Of a stretch of 15,723 nucleotides of DNA, positions 15,394 to 15,723 are shown one piece after another. Below the pieces are notes generated by a model. It saw nothing but the letters and a program-made list of their open reading frames with translations, had not been told where the DNA came from and made no database searches. Both the position numbers and the translations under genes were made by a program. Position 1 is the stretch's first letter, and each line of letters opens with the position of its first letter. Source of the stretch: Planctomycetota bacterium (GTDB lineage: Bacteria > Planctomycetota > Phycisphaerae > SM23-33); NCBI GenBank assembly GCA_021160865.1, contig JAGHBS010000130.1:1-15723 (forward strand). Direction: 5' to 3'.

Positions 15394-15723
15394 TTACTCC
15401 AAATCTTTCGGCTCTGCAACCTTTCTGTACCCTAAGGCATGGATTACATCAAGCACCTCCGTCCATGTCGGGAAAGGACGCTTGTTTACCCTTTTGTATT
15501 TTTCAATTGCCATCAGGAATTCAAACTGCTCATCAGTCATTTCCCCCTCTTCAGCAGCACGCCGTGCATCACTCCTACGGCGTCCAGGTCCGCGACGACG
15601 CTCAAAGCCCAGCCGACGATCAACTACACTCTGACGACGATCTTTACCGCTTCGACGCTCCGGGCCGGTATAGACCTGCTCAGTACCCTCATCACTCGAT
15701 GAATCAACCTGATTGTTGTTTTC
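15394..15723 (-). CDS. Arg-rich conserved hypothetical protein, N-terminus beyond the window
   Basis: 109 residues are visible and the start is outside. The first part is acidic and Ser-rich, then a very basic stretch with recurring R-R pairs (PERRSGKDRR, VVDRRLGFERRRG, GRRRSDARRA). The C-terminal 48 residues form a compact, less charged segment beginning MTDEQFEFLMAIEKYK and holding RPFPTWTEVLDVIHALGYRK. From memory this C-terminal block, after a GxGRRRSDxRR tract, recurs in planctomycete proteins of unknown function; that is not verified here. The internal ATG at 15540 has GAGG 5 nt upstream, so a short 48-aa product could also be made. The pairing of an Arg-rich tract with a short helical domain might suggest nucleic-acid binding, which is only a guess. 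Confidence 0.75.
   Translation of the reverse strand, partial: ENNNQVDSSSDEGTEQVYTGPERRSGKDRRQSVVDRRLGFERRRGPGRRRSDARRAAEEGEMTDEQFEFLMAIEKYKRVNKRPFPTWTEVLDVIHALGYRKVAEPKDLE

Overview
The window is a stretch of bacterial chromosome with every supported gene on the minus strand. It carries standard housekeeping genes (rpmE, prfA, a NifU-type scaffold) and a large MoxR / DUF58 / von Willebrand A (VWA) membrane gene cluster. A giant double VWA + amidotransferase-like pair followed by a three-TM coiled-coil protein, plus an Arg-rich short protein of a type I recall from planctomycetes, point to Planctomycetota. The moderate GC content and long AT-rich codons suggest a Phycisphaerae-like lineage. 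This is inference from gene content; no 16S or other marker is present beyond RF1 and L31. I see no transposase, CRISPR array, tRNA or rRNA.

Reading in the direction of transcription (high to low coordinates), the window opens inside an Arg-rich conserved hypothetical protein (15394-15723, start outside). A 214-aa three-TM membrane protein follows 30 bp later (14719-15363). Then comes rpmE (14365-14598) with a strong sigma-70 type promoter (14657-14685) and a textbook intrinsic terminator (14309-14348). prfA follows (13104 to about 14234), possibly transcribed from a promoter embedded in the rpmE terminator. A YkuE-type metallophosphoesterase comes next (12074-12970), preceded by three 11-bp-spaced direct repeats that resemble a PhoB/PhoP box. 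A small NifU C-terminal-domain protein (11734-11991) has its own promoter, with an inverted repeat flanking the -10 box.

After a 333-bp non-coding leader (11401-11733) the main operon begins: moxR AAA+ ATPase (10369-11400), a COG1082-type TIM-barrel sugar isomerase/epimerase-like gene (9542-10318), DUF58 (8585-9523), a BatA-like VWA membrane protein (6094-8559), a second and larger VWA/amidotransferase-like membrane protein (2804-6097, 4-bp ATGA overlap), and a three-TM, beta-rich, coiled-coil protein that runs off the low-coordinate edge (1-2782). Gaps within this set are 50, 18, 25, -4 and 21 bp, so it reads as one transcript.

Known MoxR-DUF58-VWA systems act as an AAA+ ATPase that remodels a client with VWA (MIDAS) adaptors. 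Here DUF58 would be the soluble adaptor. The two VWA/amidotransferase-like proteins and the coiled-coil protein would form the membrane/periplasmic part. The sugar isomerase-like gene inside the cluster is the odd member and the best lead for a client or substrate. The substrate of the whole machine cannot be read from the sequence.
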